Assembly (NCBI GenBank): GCA_963204995.1 | Contig: CAUJKL010001015.1 | Coordinates: forward strand, 1-38,006 | Reading direction: 5' to 3' | DNA from: Planctomycetota bacterium | Lineage (GTDB): Bacteria; Planctomycetota; Planctomycetia; Pirellulales; Pirellulaceae | DNA length: 38,006 nucleotides | Shown here: piece by piece, positions 1 through 7,915 of the stretch | Layout of the letters: the number at the start of each line of letters is the position of its first letter | How positions within the stretch are numbered: the first letter of the stretch is position 1 | Notes under the pieces: generated by a model | What the model was told of the DNA's origin: nothing | Seen by the model: the letters and a program-made list of their open reading frames with translations, nothing else | The model's database searches: none | Program-made: the position numbers and the translations under genes

Positions 1-2
1 TA

Positions 3-57
3 TTTGGACTGCTGTGACTTGTCACAGCTTTCGTCTGCGGCAGAGCCGCTTTCACGT
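3..57. repeat. Partial copy of TTTGGA-ended palindromic repeat
   Basis: This is one half of an intergenic element found complete at 30499-30589 and 37545-37672. It begins TTTGGACTGC and then has a hairpin TGTGACTTGTCACA followed by a GCGGCAGAGCCGC hairpin. It matches the reverse complement of the right half of the 37545 copy. The other half is missing: sequence after about position 57 is unrelated. No gene was recognised between 58 and 113. Confidence 0.7.
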
Positions 58-113
58 AGCCCGCATTTCTCAACACATCGGTCGGGCAGGTCTCGGCTAC
101 GACTTGCAAGCTC

Positions 114-199
114 CGCTGAAATCAAACGTCTGGCAAATGTATCGCCAGACGCGAGTGGCAACGGTTTGATAGCCGGTGTGGATCTTGGCTTGGCCGGTG
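114..199 (-). repeat. Duplicated 3' end of the M50-HlyD gene
   Basis: These 86 bases match 2235-2320 at 84 positions. Position 2235-2320 is the last part of the intact M50-HlyD gene, encoding TGQAKIHTGYQTVATRVWRY and the following ICQTFDFS. The copy here is not attached to the rest of a gene. Together the two copies form direct repeats in the same orientation around roughly 2.0 kb of unrelated, mostly degraded defence genes. This could be the scar of an insertion into the 3' end of the M50 gene or of a tandem duplication. Confidence 0.85.
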
Positions 200-200
200 T

Positions 201-416
201 GTTGTAAAAGAGTGGCTCGAGAATGTCGTTGAAGAAGTTGGGGGTATCTGACTTGCGTGACAAAGCGGACTGATTTGCCAATCGCCGGAGAAAATCGTGC
301 GGGCCGGTTCCCCAACCCTGCCCCTTGACCACGCCGAGCCAGCCTTTCTTTTGCACAAAGTAGAGAAACACGATCTGACCCAGTCCGCGGTGCTGACGTG
401 CTTCTCGGGGATTCAT
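201..416 (-). pseudogene. Fragment of an Eco57I-like restriction-modification enzyme
   Basis: Read on the minus strand, this stretch encodes a protein piece with LGQIVFLYFVQKKGWLGV, a Trp-Gly-rich turn, and NFFNDILEPLFYN. That pattern is typical of the N-terminal half of large Eco57I/type IIG restriction-modification proteins of about 1,000 residues or more. Only about 70 residues remain. Similarity stops at about 201, exactly where the duplicated M50 gene end begins. The frame stays open to the left edge of the window but the sequence there is repeat. The upstream part of the frame runs into the end of the four-helix gene at 463. I see no methylase motif such as NPPY. It is almost certainly a non-functional remnant; the family assignment is by recalled pattern only. 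Confidence 0.55.
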
Positions 417-462
417 GGGATCAAAGGGCCTTTCGGACGGCGCGGGCGGATCCGACTGATCG

Positions 463-1245
463 TCATAGTTTCACGACTCCTTTGCAGTCCGGGTAGGCGG
501 TGCAGCCCCAGAACTGCTGGCCAGCGTTCTTGCCAGTCTTGGCGGTGCGCAGGACCATGGGTTTGGAGCATTGCGGGCAATTTGGGATGTGATCGGGCGG
601 ATGGGACGGATCGGGCTGGTTTTTCTTTCGCTGGCGTTCGGCGAGGCGGGCGGTGGCCAGTTGTTCGCTGTAGCCGCCGTCCTCGATGAAGGCTCGTTCG
701 AGGGCGGCGATTTGCTGGTCGAGCAGGTAGTTGGCCTGATGGATGAGGCAGATGGTCGCGTTGGCGCGCACGGCAGGTTCGGTGTGTTCCAGCCACCGGG
801 CGTAGAGCGCCCAGCGCTCGTGATCGGTCAGATCAGTCAGATCCGACTGATGAGGCCGAACTTGTTTGAACTCCCGCGGAACTTGGCGGACGGCGAGCGC
901 TTCGGGCGCGTCGGGTTTCCATTGCGGAAGATGCCGGTGACGCAAGTAGTCCTCGTAGTCCAGCAGCAGTTCTTCGAGACTGGCACGGGCCACGTTGAGC
1001 AGGCGCAATTCGGTCTGCGACGAGGTGGCTGCGGCGCGGCTGCCTTCGGCAATGTTCTGCCGCCCGGATCGTGCGGCCTGAACCATCTGGTCCACCGTGC
1101 GAGAGCGGGCGTCGAGGAACTTTTCGCAAAACCAATAGGTGGCGTCGTAGATGATGGTGGCGGTTTGAAAACTGCACGTTGTTCGGTAGCCACCGCTGGG
1201 ACGAAACTTACTCACGCTCGCCTCCGTTGCCGTCGTGCGGGACAA
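463..1245 (-). CDS. Four-helix bundle protein with C-terminal C4 zinc finger
   Basis: A protein of 260 residues. The first 110 or so residues resemble the four-helix-bundle (S23/23S rRNA intervening-sequence) family, with QMVQAARSGRQNIAEGSR and ARASLEELLLDYEDYLR. A second helical region follows (about 140-200). The end carries a topoisomerase-type C4 zinc ribbon with cysteines in CPQC and GCTAYPDC. This architecture matches the 'four helix bundle suffix domain' proteins. The function is unknown; nucleic-acid binding through the zinc ribbon is plausible. The start at 1245 places the conserved GGYR...SFQTA segment near residue 20. The gene overlaps the upstream helicase remnant by 38 bases. It appears intact although it sits among broken defence genes, so it may be the surviving accessory gene of that island. 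Confidence 0.8.
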   Translation of the reverse strand: MSRTTATEASVSKFRPSGGYRTTCSFQTATIIYDATYWFCEKFLDARSRTVDQMVQAARSGRQNIAEGSRAAATSSQTELRLLNVARASLEELLLDYEDYLRHRHLPQWKPDAPEALAVRQVPREFKQVRPHQSDLTDLTDHERWALYARWLEHTEPAVRANATICLIHQANYLLDQQIAALERAFIEDGGYSEQLATARLAERQRKKNQPDPSHPPDHIPNCPQCSKPMVLRTAKTGKNAGQQFWGCTAYPDCKGVVKL

Positions 1246-1891
1246 GCCAAGATGACAGGATGACTTCGCGCGGGGCGAGCGACCGGCTGGCGTGAGCCGC
1301 GGGACCGGTCTGAAAACACTCGGGCTTCTTCAAGGACGCTGCGACTTTCTTCGCGGTCGCTTTCGGCAGCGAACCATCCTCAATCAGGCGGATGACCTTG
1401 CCGACGAATTCCTCGTCGTCCTCGGTGAACTGCTGATAGCGGCGAACGGCTTTGCCCTTGAGCCGTTTAGAGATGTAGGCGTCGTCGGGGCTGCCGCGGT
1501 GCGTGGACACTGCCTGCTCGGCTTCGGCGGTGGTGGCAACGACAAACGCGACTTTGTTGCGGTCGAGAAGTTCGTCGAATTTCCGCGGGATGGGCTGCCG
1601 CAATTCTTTGTTGTCTGTCGGCTTCAAGATTCTTGCTGCGCTCATGAAGTCCAGTTCGACCGTCGGCTGATTGCCTGACGCACCGAGACACTTCAAGCCC
1701 TGTTGCTTCAAATCTTCGCCGTAGTATCGCTCAATCTCGTTACGTGTGCGGCGGATCATCAGGAACTTGAGGTAGAGTTCGTAGGGCATGAACTGAGCGA
1801 AAGGTGATTTGACTTCGATGGTCGTGATGAATGCCAGGTCAGAGGAGTGCGCCGCAGATGCAGATGGCGACGGTTGCTCGGCCATACTCAT
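1208..1891 (-). pseudogene. Truncated helicase-derived protein
   Basis: An open frame of 227 residues. Residues about 25-68 (IEVKSPFAQFMPYELYLKFL, then MIRRTRNEIERYYGEDLKQQ) resemble an internal part of SNF2/DEAD-type helicases found in restriction or defence loci. The remainder, including KRLKGKAVRRYQQFTEDDEEF and a PREVILSSWLV-like tail, I do not recognise confidently; it may be the helicase C-terminus joined by an internal deletion. No Walker A or DExx motif is present, so it cannot be an active helicase. It overlaps the four-helix gene at its 3' end and abuts an HNH nuclease fragment at its 5' end. The ATG at 1891 lies inside that junction and may not be a natural start. Confidence 0.5.
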
Positions 1892-2024
1892 GGCTTTCGT
1901 TCCACGGGATTATCTGAGCTTGTTCAAGCGGCAGAGGATGGCAGCAAACGGCGCGATGGTGGCGAGTCTCGATGAGAACTTCGCGACGGATTGCAACTGG
2001 GATCGCTGGGCGGTTGTTGCTCAT
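1888..2024 (-). pseudogene. N-terminal fragment of an HNH endonuclease
   Basis: From an ATG at 2024 the minus strand reads MSNNRPAIPVAIRREVLIET, then RHHRAVCCHPLPLEQAQIIP and WNESHE. This is the recognisable beginning of McrA-like HNH nucleases (usual form IPxxxRREVL...RCxxCxxPLxLExAHIIPW). Only about 45 residues survive before the sequence passes into the helicase remnant. The usual cysteine after the Arg-His is Arg, and the histidine of AHIIPW is Gln (AQIIPW). The protein is therefore both truncated and lacking key metal/catalytic residues. The 205 bases upstream (2025-2229) contain nothing I can identify. Confidence 0.6.
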
Positions 2025-2229
2025 CTTTGCAAGTCCACAAGTGTTCAATGAAGTGACGGATTCGTACCTCCAATACCAGCTCCCCTTCACAACAGCAGAA
2101 GCGTTGCACATCGAGCCGAGCGACCACAATGCCTCCCCACTACGTGCCGCAGTTTACCTTGTCCCGCAGCGGGAATCTACCACGAGATTTGCCGACTTAG
2201 AATCGCCCCAAGTGTCGAGGAGATGGCAC

Positions 2230-4464
2230 TTACACGCTGAAATCAAACGTCTGGCAAATGTATCGCCAGACGCGAGTGGCAACAGTTTGATAGCCGGTGT
2301 GGATTTTGGCTTGGCCGGTGACTCCGATCAGCAACTCGTTGGCGTCGGATTGGATTGCAGCGTTGGCTTGATAGGTCGTGGTCAGCGGACGCTCTTGGCC
2401 GGAGGCATCTGTCTGTGTAATCACGTCGCCGCCGTTCTTGCTGGACAGGCCTTTCGGTGTGATCTTCATGTCGAGTCGTGAGACTTGATCCAACTGAGTG
2501 CGGAGTCGTTGTCCCGGAAGCTGCTTGACGAAGATCTCGATGCTTTGGCCGGGATGGACGAACTCGATGTCGCCTTGATCGATCGCCAGGACGGCTTCCA
2601 CGTTCTTCGGGTCGCCGACCTGGCAGATCGGCGTGCCTTCGACGAGATACGCGTGGGTGTTGTGTTGATCAAATGTCGATCCGTACCAGGTCGGCAGACG
2701 GCTGCGATCGTCTTGCGGCTTTGCGATCGACGGAGGAGGGATGATCACACCTGTAATTGGCGCAACAACTCGCATCAAATCGAGTTCTTGTTGCCGCCGC
2801 AAGATTTGATCGTCGACCGCGACAATCGACTCCTCGACTTCGGCAATCTCCAACACCGCCGAATCGTCTTCAAATGCTCGCTGCCGGAGACTCGCCAACT
2901 TCGTTTCGAGCCCGCGTTTCTCGCCGGCGAGACGAACGAGCGTAATCTTCAAGTCGACATCATCGAGCGTGATGATGGGTTCACCTGCCTGCACGCTCTG
3001 GCCTGGCTTCGCGTGAATCTGTTGTAGCTCGCCGGGTGATTCGACGTAGACCGATGCAGCGCCACGAGGCTGGATGTAAAAACCGCAGCGGACGTAGTGC
3101 GGAATCGGCAGCAGGAAGACTGCCAACACTCCCAACACTGCGACCGCAGCACTGGCAAACATTCGAGGCTTCTTCACCCGATCGATCCTCCCAGGCACAT
3201 AAAAGAACTTGCCGAGCTTCCACAGCGGCTGAAAGATGAGTCCCCCGACTGCCATCACCGTGATCAGCTTCCCAATGATCTGCAATCCGTAGGGCTCGAA
3301 GACGATGTACAGAAACCACAAGATCGCGGCCATCACGACCCACTTATAGATCGCCGCCGCGACGGTGTAGATCGCGAACAGCCACTGGCGACGTTGCGGC
3401 AAGAACGGATCGGGCGTTTCGGGAAGTCCGAGCGTCCAGGCGGCCAACTTGCTTTGCAGGATCGTGGTCGCTTTTTGGCGAAGGTTCGGAATCTCGATGA
3501 GGTCGGACAAGATGTAGTATCCGTCGTATCGCAGCAATGGATTCGCGTTGAACATCAGCGTACTGACCGACGAGATGAACATTACGTTCAAGCAGAGGTA
3601 GTTCAGCAAACCAGGCTGCGTAAACCACCACACGAAGGTGCAGACCGAGGCGAGAACGATCTCGACGTACATGCCAGCCGCCCCGATCGCCGCCCGCTGC
3701 CACTTGCTCGGCAACATCCACGAATCGGAGACGTTGCAGTACAAGCAAGGCGTCAGGACGAGGAGCATTGCTCCCATCTCGTGGCACTCGCCCCCAAAGC
3801 GTTTGCACGACAAGCCATGTCCAAACTCGTGCAACACTTTGGTTCCTGCCAAGGTCATCGAGAGCCAGAACCAGTTCTTCGAAGCAAAGAAGTCGCCAAA
3901 TGACGGCAGCTTGGCTTGAAAGACTTCGAACTGTGCCGTCACCAATAGCAACGCCCCGATAGCGAGAGCAATGCACAGTAAGAAGCAACTCGGCGAGAAG
4001 AACCAGCCGACGCGTCGATCGAGCCAACCGAGCAAGCGATCGGGATCGAAGCCTTTGAAACGAATGCACAGGACGTTGGTCAACGTAGAAAGGCGCTGGC
4101 GGCTTGCTTGCTCACGATGTCGCTTCAGCAACTGCGGCCCTTGGCCTTCGGCATCCGAGACAACGAGTGCTGACCGATGCAGCATGCCAACAAGTTGGTG
4201 TAGTTCCTGAAGCGTGATCTTTTGTGGAGCAAAGCGTTCTTCGAACAGGGCTTGGATTTCTTCGAGACTCGACTGACCGTCAAGCATCTCCAGCAACGCA
4301 AATTCTTCTTCTTCAAATCGGTAGTACTTCAGAGCCAACGGGTCTTTGATCACCCAGTAACGACGACCGAGGTAGGTCTGATGCTCGATGCGCAGGTCGG
4401 TACGCATGCGCAATTGAAGCGCACGCGAATTGCCTGAGGCTGTGCTGTTTGAAATCTGCGTCAT
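2230..4464 (-). CDS. PqqD-like / M50 site-2 protease / HlyD fusion protein
   Basis: A membrane protein of 744 residues. Residues about 25-105 look like a PqqD-type winged-helix domain (DPLALKYYRFEEEEFALLEM). Residues about 150-430 are a multi-pass M50 metalloprotease with HEFGH at 212-216 and the second metal motif NPLLRYDGYY at 308-317. It also has the cysteine-containing TPCLYCNVSDSW segment seen in this subfamily. After a last membrane segment (about 440-460) comes a HlyD/biotinyl-lipoyl adaptor region (GELQQIHAKPGQSVQAGEPI) with a coiled coil. It is the last gene of an operon with two other HlyD-domain proteins. By family, M50 enzymes cleave membrane-embedded substrates and HlyD proteins bridge the periplasm. 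A combined role in processing and export is inferred; the substrate is unknown. The last 86 bases are duplicated at 114-199. Confidence 0.85.
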   Translation of the reverse strand: MTQISNSTASGNSRALQLRMRTDLRIEHQTYLGRRYWVIKDPLALKYYRFEEEEFALLEMLDGQSSLEEIQALFEERFAPQKITLQELHQLVGMLHRSALVVSDAEGQGPQLLKRHREQASRQRLSTLTNVLCIRFKGFDPDRLLGWLDRRVGWFFSPSCFLLCIALAIGALLLVTAQFEVFQAKLPSFGDFFASKNWFWLSMTLAGTKVLHEFGHGLSCKRFGGECHEMGAMLLVLTPCLYCNVSDSWMLPSKWQRAAIGAAGMYVEIVLASVCTFVWWFTQPGLLNYLCLNVMFISSVSTLMFNANPLLRYDGYYILSDLIEIPNLRQKATTILQSKLAAWTLGLPETPDPFLPQRRQWLFAIYTVAAAIYKWVVMAAILWFLYIVFEPYGLQIIGKLITVMAVGGLIFQPLWKLGKFFYVPGRIDRVKKPRMFASAAVAVLGVLAVFLLPIPHYVRCGFYIQPRGAASVYVESPGELQQIHAKPGQSVQAGEPIITLDDVDLKITLVRLAGEKRGLETKLASLRQRAFEDDSAVLEIAEVEESIVAVDDQILRRQQELDLMRVVAPITGVIIPPPSIAKPQDDRSRLPTWYGSTFDQHNTHAYLVEGTPICQVGDPKNVEAVLAIDQGDIEFVHPGQSIEIFVKQLPGQRLRTQLDQVSRLDMKITPKGLSSKNGGDVITQTDASGQERPLTTTYQANAAIQSDANELLIGVTGQAKIHTGYQTVATRVWRYICQTFDFSV

Positions 4465-4483
4465 CTATGACTGTTGTCCACTT

Positions 4484-4586
4484 GTTCCCACGCTCCCGCA
4501 TGGGAACAGACTGTCAACGAGGCTCCGCCTCGCACACTCCGGCAGAGCCGGACGATCGTCTTGTTCTCAGGCGGGAGCCTGGGAAC
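4484..4586. repeat. Intergenic palindromic repeat (GTTCCCA-ended)
   Basis: The element lies between the two HlyD-type genes. Its ends are inverted repeats: GTTCCCA then GCTCCCGC on the left, and GCGGGAGC then TGGGAAC on the right. Inside are shorter hairpins (GAGGCTCCGCCTC and CCGGCAGAGCCGG). This is the style of short non-autonomous palindromic element common in planctomycete intergenic regions. It sits inside an apparent operon and could form a strong RNA structure affecting expression of the downstream M50 gene. Confidence 0.75.
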
Positions 4587-4596
4587 GAGAACTCTC

Positions 4597-5490
4597 TCAC
4601 TGCAAGTGGATCACCATCGTGGCCGTCGAACCGGGGTTCAGCAGCCACTGATTTTTTTCCTGACGGTTTTCGACCTCTGCACGCACTCGATAGCGGTTAC
4701 CGGCTTGCACGATCGGGTTGACGAAGATGACTTGTCCTTTGAAGGTTTCCTTACGGCCACGGGCCAGTGCAATCTCCACGGTAACCGGACGATCGGCAAT
4801 ATCGACGACGTTGTATTCGTCTCCGCTAATGAACCCGTCAACATACAGCCGATCCATTTGCACGACGCGCAGCACCGGCTCGCCGATGTTCACCCACTCG
4901 TTGGTCTGTCGATAGACTTGCAACACTTGCCCACTGAACGGAGCAATGATCCGCCGACGTTGAATGCTGTCTTCGGCGGCTTGCACGGCAGCGTTTTGTA
5001 CGTCCGCTGTCATCTGAGCAACCTTCAAGTCGAGGCGACTGCGACCGATTTGCAGTTCTGCACGAGTACGATCGAGTTGTTTGCGACGGATTTCGGTAGC
5101 CGGTACGGAGCCAGGTTGGCGGCGATTGATTTCGACATCGTTGTTCAGCTCGGTTTCAGCCAGCTCGAAAGACTTGATCGAGTACTGAACTTCGATATCG
5201 TCATCGGCGCGAGTTTGCGCTGCATCACGTTCCAACTCGGCAGCGACCTTCGAGAGCAAAGCTTGCTGGTTGTTGATCTGTGCGACGAGCGAATCTTTCT
5301 GAACGTGATCGCCCTCTTTCGCGTTGACCTCCAGTAATCGTCCCGCTTCTTCTGCGGGAACATCGATGTCGTTGATTAGCAGAACCTGACAATGAGGCAA
5401 GAGTGCCCGGTTAGAATCGTACGCGGAATCTGCTGCCAGAAGCGGAGCCGTTACGGCGAACACCACTAGCAGTCGAGAGGTGACGTTCAT
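4597..5490 (-). CDS. HlyD-family periplasmic adaptor protein
   Basis: A protein of 297 residues with an N-terminal signal peptide (MNVTSRLLVVFAVTAPLLAA). A lipoyl/barrel-sandwich half-motif follows (EEAGRLLEVNAKEGDHVQKD, about residues 47-66). Next come a long helical hairpin with QTRADDDIEVQYSIKSFELA and then the second half-motif (RIIAPFSGQVLQVY). The last section is a beta-barrel and membrane-proximal region. This is the usual order in membrane fusion proteins of efflux and secretion systems. It lies 16 bases after the GAF-HlyD gene and before the M50-HlyD gene on the same strand, so the three are probably co-transcribed. No inner-membrane pump (RND or ABC) or outer-membrane channel is present nearby, so the partner transporter is unknown. 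Confidence 0.85.
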   Translation of the reverse strand: MNVTSRLLVVFAVTAPLLAADSAYDSNRALLPHCQVLLINDIDVPAEEAGRLLEVNAKEGDHVQKDSLVAQINNQQALLSKVAAELERDAAQTRADDDIEVQYSIKSFELAETELNNDVEINRRQPGSVPATEIRRKQLDRTRAELQIGRSRLDLKVAQMTADVQNAAVQAAEDSIQRRRIIAPFSGQVLQVYRQTNEWVNIGEPVLRVVQMDRLYVDGFISGDEYNVVDIADRPVTVEIALARGRKETFKGQVIFVNPIVQAGNRYRVRAEVENRQEKNQWLLNPGSTATMVIHLQ

Positions 5491-5506
5491 TGGTAGATAA
5501 CCCCGT

Positions 5507-7618
5507 TTACAACCAGAAGAGGATCTTGGTGTGAATGGTTTCGATCAGTTCGTGGAAGACAACGAATCCGATCGATCGCCTGCCGCATTTCACGCGTGCC
5601 GTCACCGTCGTCTCGCTCCGCAGCTCGGGCAACTCCGACTTGTCGACGGCAACTCGCAACAAGACCGTGTTTCCGTCCTCGCCGCGAACTTCGGCGACGC
5701 GATGGATCTCGGTGACGCGTCCTGCAAACTCTTCGCCAGGGTGCGAAGCCAACATGAACGTCACGGTGGGCATCTGCTCACCCGCTTCAACCGCCTGGAG
5801 CAGATGCCCCATGCGTCGTTCGGGCATATTCAACTCTAGCTCCCAATCGCCGCTGGGGTCGACGACGGTCATCAAGATTTGGCCTCGTTGGACAGGGCGA
5901 CGCAGCAGGACATCACCCACGCTCCACGTTACCACTTGCCCGTCCATCTCGCTGCGCAGGACAAGACGCTCTTGCTGTTCGTGTAGCAAGGCCAGCTCGC
6001 GATCGATGCTCTCCTCTGCTTGCGACAGCTCCAGTAACTCGCCGCCTACTTTGTTCCGTTGCTCGATGGTCAGTTGTTGATCGTACTGGGCTCGTGTGAG
6101 GCTGCGAATGCGTTCTTGCGTGGTTCGCTTACGGCCGATGAGATTGGCGATCTCCACTTCGAGCTTGTTGTTGCTCATCCGAGCGAGTACATCGCCGGCA
6201 CGGACCGCTTGTTCGTGCTGGACTGGCACATCAATCACGACCCCATCCAAGTGAGCAAATATTTCACGACGAACCGCCGGCTGAAGTTTCCCCTTCGCCG
6301 CCAAGTCGAAATCCGTCGGGATCAAAACGAGTGACAGGACCAACGCGATAACTCCCGCCGCGATCGCCATCGTCTTCGGCAACGTACGAGCTTGGACGAT
6401 CCATTTGGCTTTCCCGATGGCGCGCCAGACGGGCATTAAGAACAGACTCTCGTGTTCGATCGCGTTCGCCAATGCCGACGCGCTGTGAGTCGCCACGATT
6501 TCGACGCGTTCGGACAAGCCGTTGTCGATGCGGCTGCTCGCCAGCTCTTCAACGATCAACGCACCGATGGCCTCTTGCGTGCGAGTGGATTTCTCGGCCT
6601 CGTCCTCGGTCATCGGTGGATACAGCGGAACGACGGCCAGCATCTTGGCGTGTGCCTGATCGACATAGGCATGTAGCGGTTCGTCAATCTGTGGCGGTAA
6701 GTCGCGATTGTTGCCGGTGTACCACAGCGGGCGATTCGCCGCCGCGACGATGGTCGCCAACCGTCCGAGCTGCTGCACCTCGGCGGCTCGTCGATCGATC
6801 GTGTCCAAGCCGCTAACCGCTTCGATCACTAAGTGCTTGCCCTTGCGGAGCGCGATGCTGACGCGATCGCACTGAATCAGGCGGCGACTTTCATTGACGA
6901 TCGTGTAGGCGGTCGCTTTCGAGTCCAAACCGTGATGTGCCGCACTGATAAACCCTTCGAGTTGCTCCCACAACGATTGACGATCGCCGAGGTGACGAAG
7001 CCGCCGGTTCTTGAGAAAGTCGCTGGCGTGTTCGCACATTTGGACGAGGAAGCGCAGATAACCTCGCTGCGTCGTTGGCCCGCCACCGGCACGTTGAAAG
7101 ATCTCGACGACGCCGATCGTTTCCTGATCAACACGCAAGCAGGCCAAGATGAGAAGAAAGTCGGTCGCGTTGCCAGCTTCTTCGCCATCCGTCGATCCGG
7201 ACTGCGGCGGAACGAGAGTCGGCTGGCCGCTCTTGATGACGTTTTGCAGCAACCGGCCGTGCCGGTGCCGACTCGCTTCGTCATCGACGAGTTCGGCTTT
7301 GGGGAGATTGACTTGGTAGTCCAATTGCAAACTGCAATCGTCCCGCATACTCCACACCGCACCACCATGCGATGCGAGCGCCGAGACGACACGGCGCAGA
7401 TACTCCTCGTAAAACTCGGCCAGCGGAATGTCGGCTTGGCAGAGCTGCGTGATTTCGCTAACAAGCGTGCGGATCTCGTGCTTCGTCTGCTGGATCAGCA
7501 CCGGATCGATCGTTCCCATGTCACCCGCGTCGCTGGACGGATGGGGAGCCGGCCCGGTTCCGACGAGCGGAACGTGGCTGGGGTGGAATTGCGAGTCAAG
7601 TGGTCCCGCAGTGCTCAT
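5507..7618 (-). CDS. GAF-domain HlyD-family membrane protein
   Basis: With the ATG at 7618 (MSTAGPLDSQFHP) the protein has 703 residues. A longer open frame to 7831 crosses an intergenic repeat, so I reject that start. Residues about 60-200 and 220-385 look like two GAF-type sensory domains. A single membrane segment (MAIAAGVIALVLSLVLIP) lies at about 416-434. A HlyD lipoyl region follows (HLDGVVIDVPVQHEQAVRAG), then a coiled coil and the second lipoyl half (VLRSEMDGQVVTWSVGD). The GAF part is predicted to be cytoplasmic and the adaptor part periplasmic. It is first in the operon with HlyD and M50-HlyD genes. A role in sensing a cytoplasmic ligand to gate the exporter is an inference from this architecture. 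Confidence 0.8.
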   Translation of the reverse strand: MSTAGPLDSQFHPSHVPLVGTGPAPHPSSDAGDMGTIDPVLIQQTKHEIRTLVSEITQLCQADIPLAEFYEEYLRRVVSALASHGGAVWSMRDDCSLQLDYQVNLPKAELVDDEASRHRHGRLLQNVIKSGQPTLVPPQSGSTDGEEAGNATDFLLILACLRVDQETIGVVEIFQRAGGGPTTQRGYLRFLVQMCEHASDFLKNRRLRHLGDRQSLWEQLEGFISAAHHGLDSKATAYTIVNESRRLIQCDRVSIALRKGKHLVIEAVSGLDTIDRRAAEVQQLGRLATIVAAANRPLWYTGNNRDLPPQIDEPLHAYVDQAHAKMLAVVPLYPPMTEDEAEKSTRTQEAIGALIVEELASSRIDNGLSERVEIVATHSASALANAIEHESLFLMPVWRAIGKAKWIVQARTLPKTMAIAAGVIALVLSLVLIPTDFDLAAKGKLQPAVRREIFAHLDGVVIDVPVQHEQAVRAGDVLARMSNNKLEVEIANLIGRKRTTQERIRSLTRAQYDQQLTIEQRNKVGGELLELSQAEESIDRELALLHEQQERLVLRSEMDGQVVTWSVGDVLLRRPVQRGQILMTVVDPSGDWELELNMPERRMGHLLQAVEAGEQMPTVTFMLASHPGEEFAGRVTEIHRVAEVRGEDGNTVLLRVAVDKSELPELRSETTVTARVKCGRRSIGFVVFHELIETIHTKILFWL

Positions 7619-7915
7619 GAAGTCGTACCGAGTTGAGTCGTGTGGTTGTCGGACTGGGTGGTAGTGTTGGAGCGAAGGGGTCGGGAGTCTTTTTCGGCCA
7701 AACGGCTTTCCAAGGCACTCGGGTGCCACTGCTGGCTCGCCCAGCAGTGATCCCACGTGGTCGCAGCACTGCTGGACAAGCCAGCAGTGGCACCCAACCC
7801 GAACTCTTAACCTTGACAAACCACTCGCCACTTGCGCACGAACGCGCAGCAGTGTTAATGTCGACCTATGACCGCTCGCTTTGCCGCCAAAACCGACAGA
7901 GCCGATAGAGACTGC
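7619..7915. other. Intergenic region with 15-bp terminal inverted repeat element
   Basis: Between the export operon and the permease lies a 75-base palindromic element at 7721-7795. Its ends are perfect inverted repeats (GGGTGCCACTGCTGG and CCAGCAGTGGCACCC), and a second copy of the CTGCTGG/CCAGCAG pair lies inside. The remaining sequence shows no gene. The promoter of the export operon should lie here but I could not identify one with confidence. Confidence 0.7.

Noticed and set aside
571-1263. Plus-strand open frame of 230 codons
   Set aside because: It is antisense to the four-helix/zinc-finger gene, which has clear family motifs.
3097-3903. Long plus-strand open frame inside the M50-HlyD gene
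   Set aside because: It is antisense to a well-supported M50 domain and shows no family motif, only composition imposed by GC-rich codons.
7619-7831. N-terminal extension of the GAF-HlyD protein
   Set aside because: The extra frame runs through the palindromic repeat at 7721-7795 and encodes no domain; the ATG at 7618 gives a natural start.
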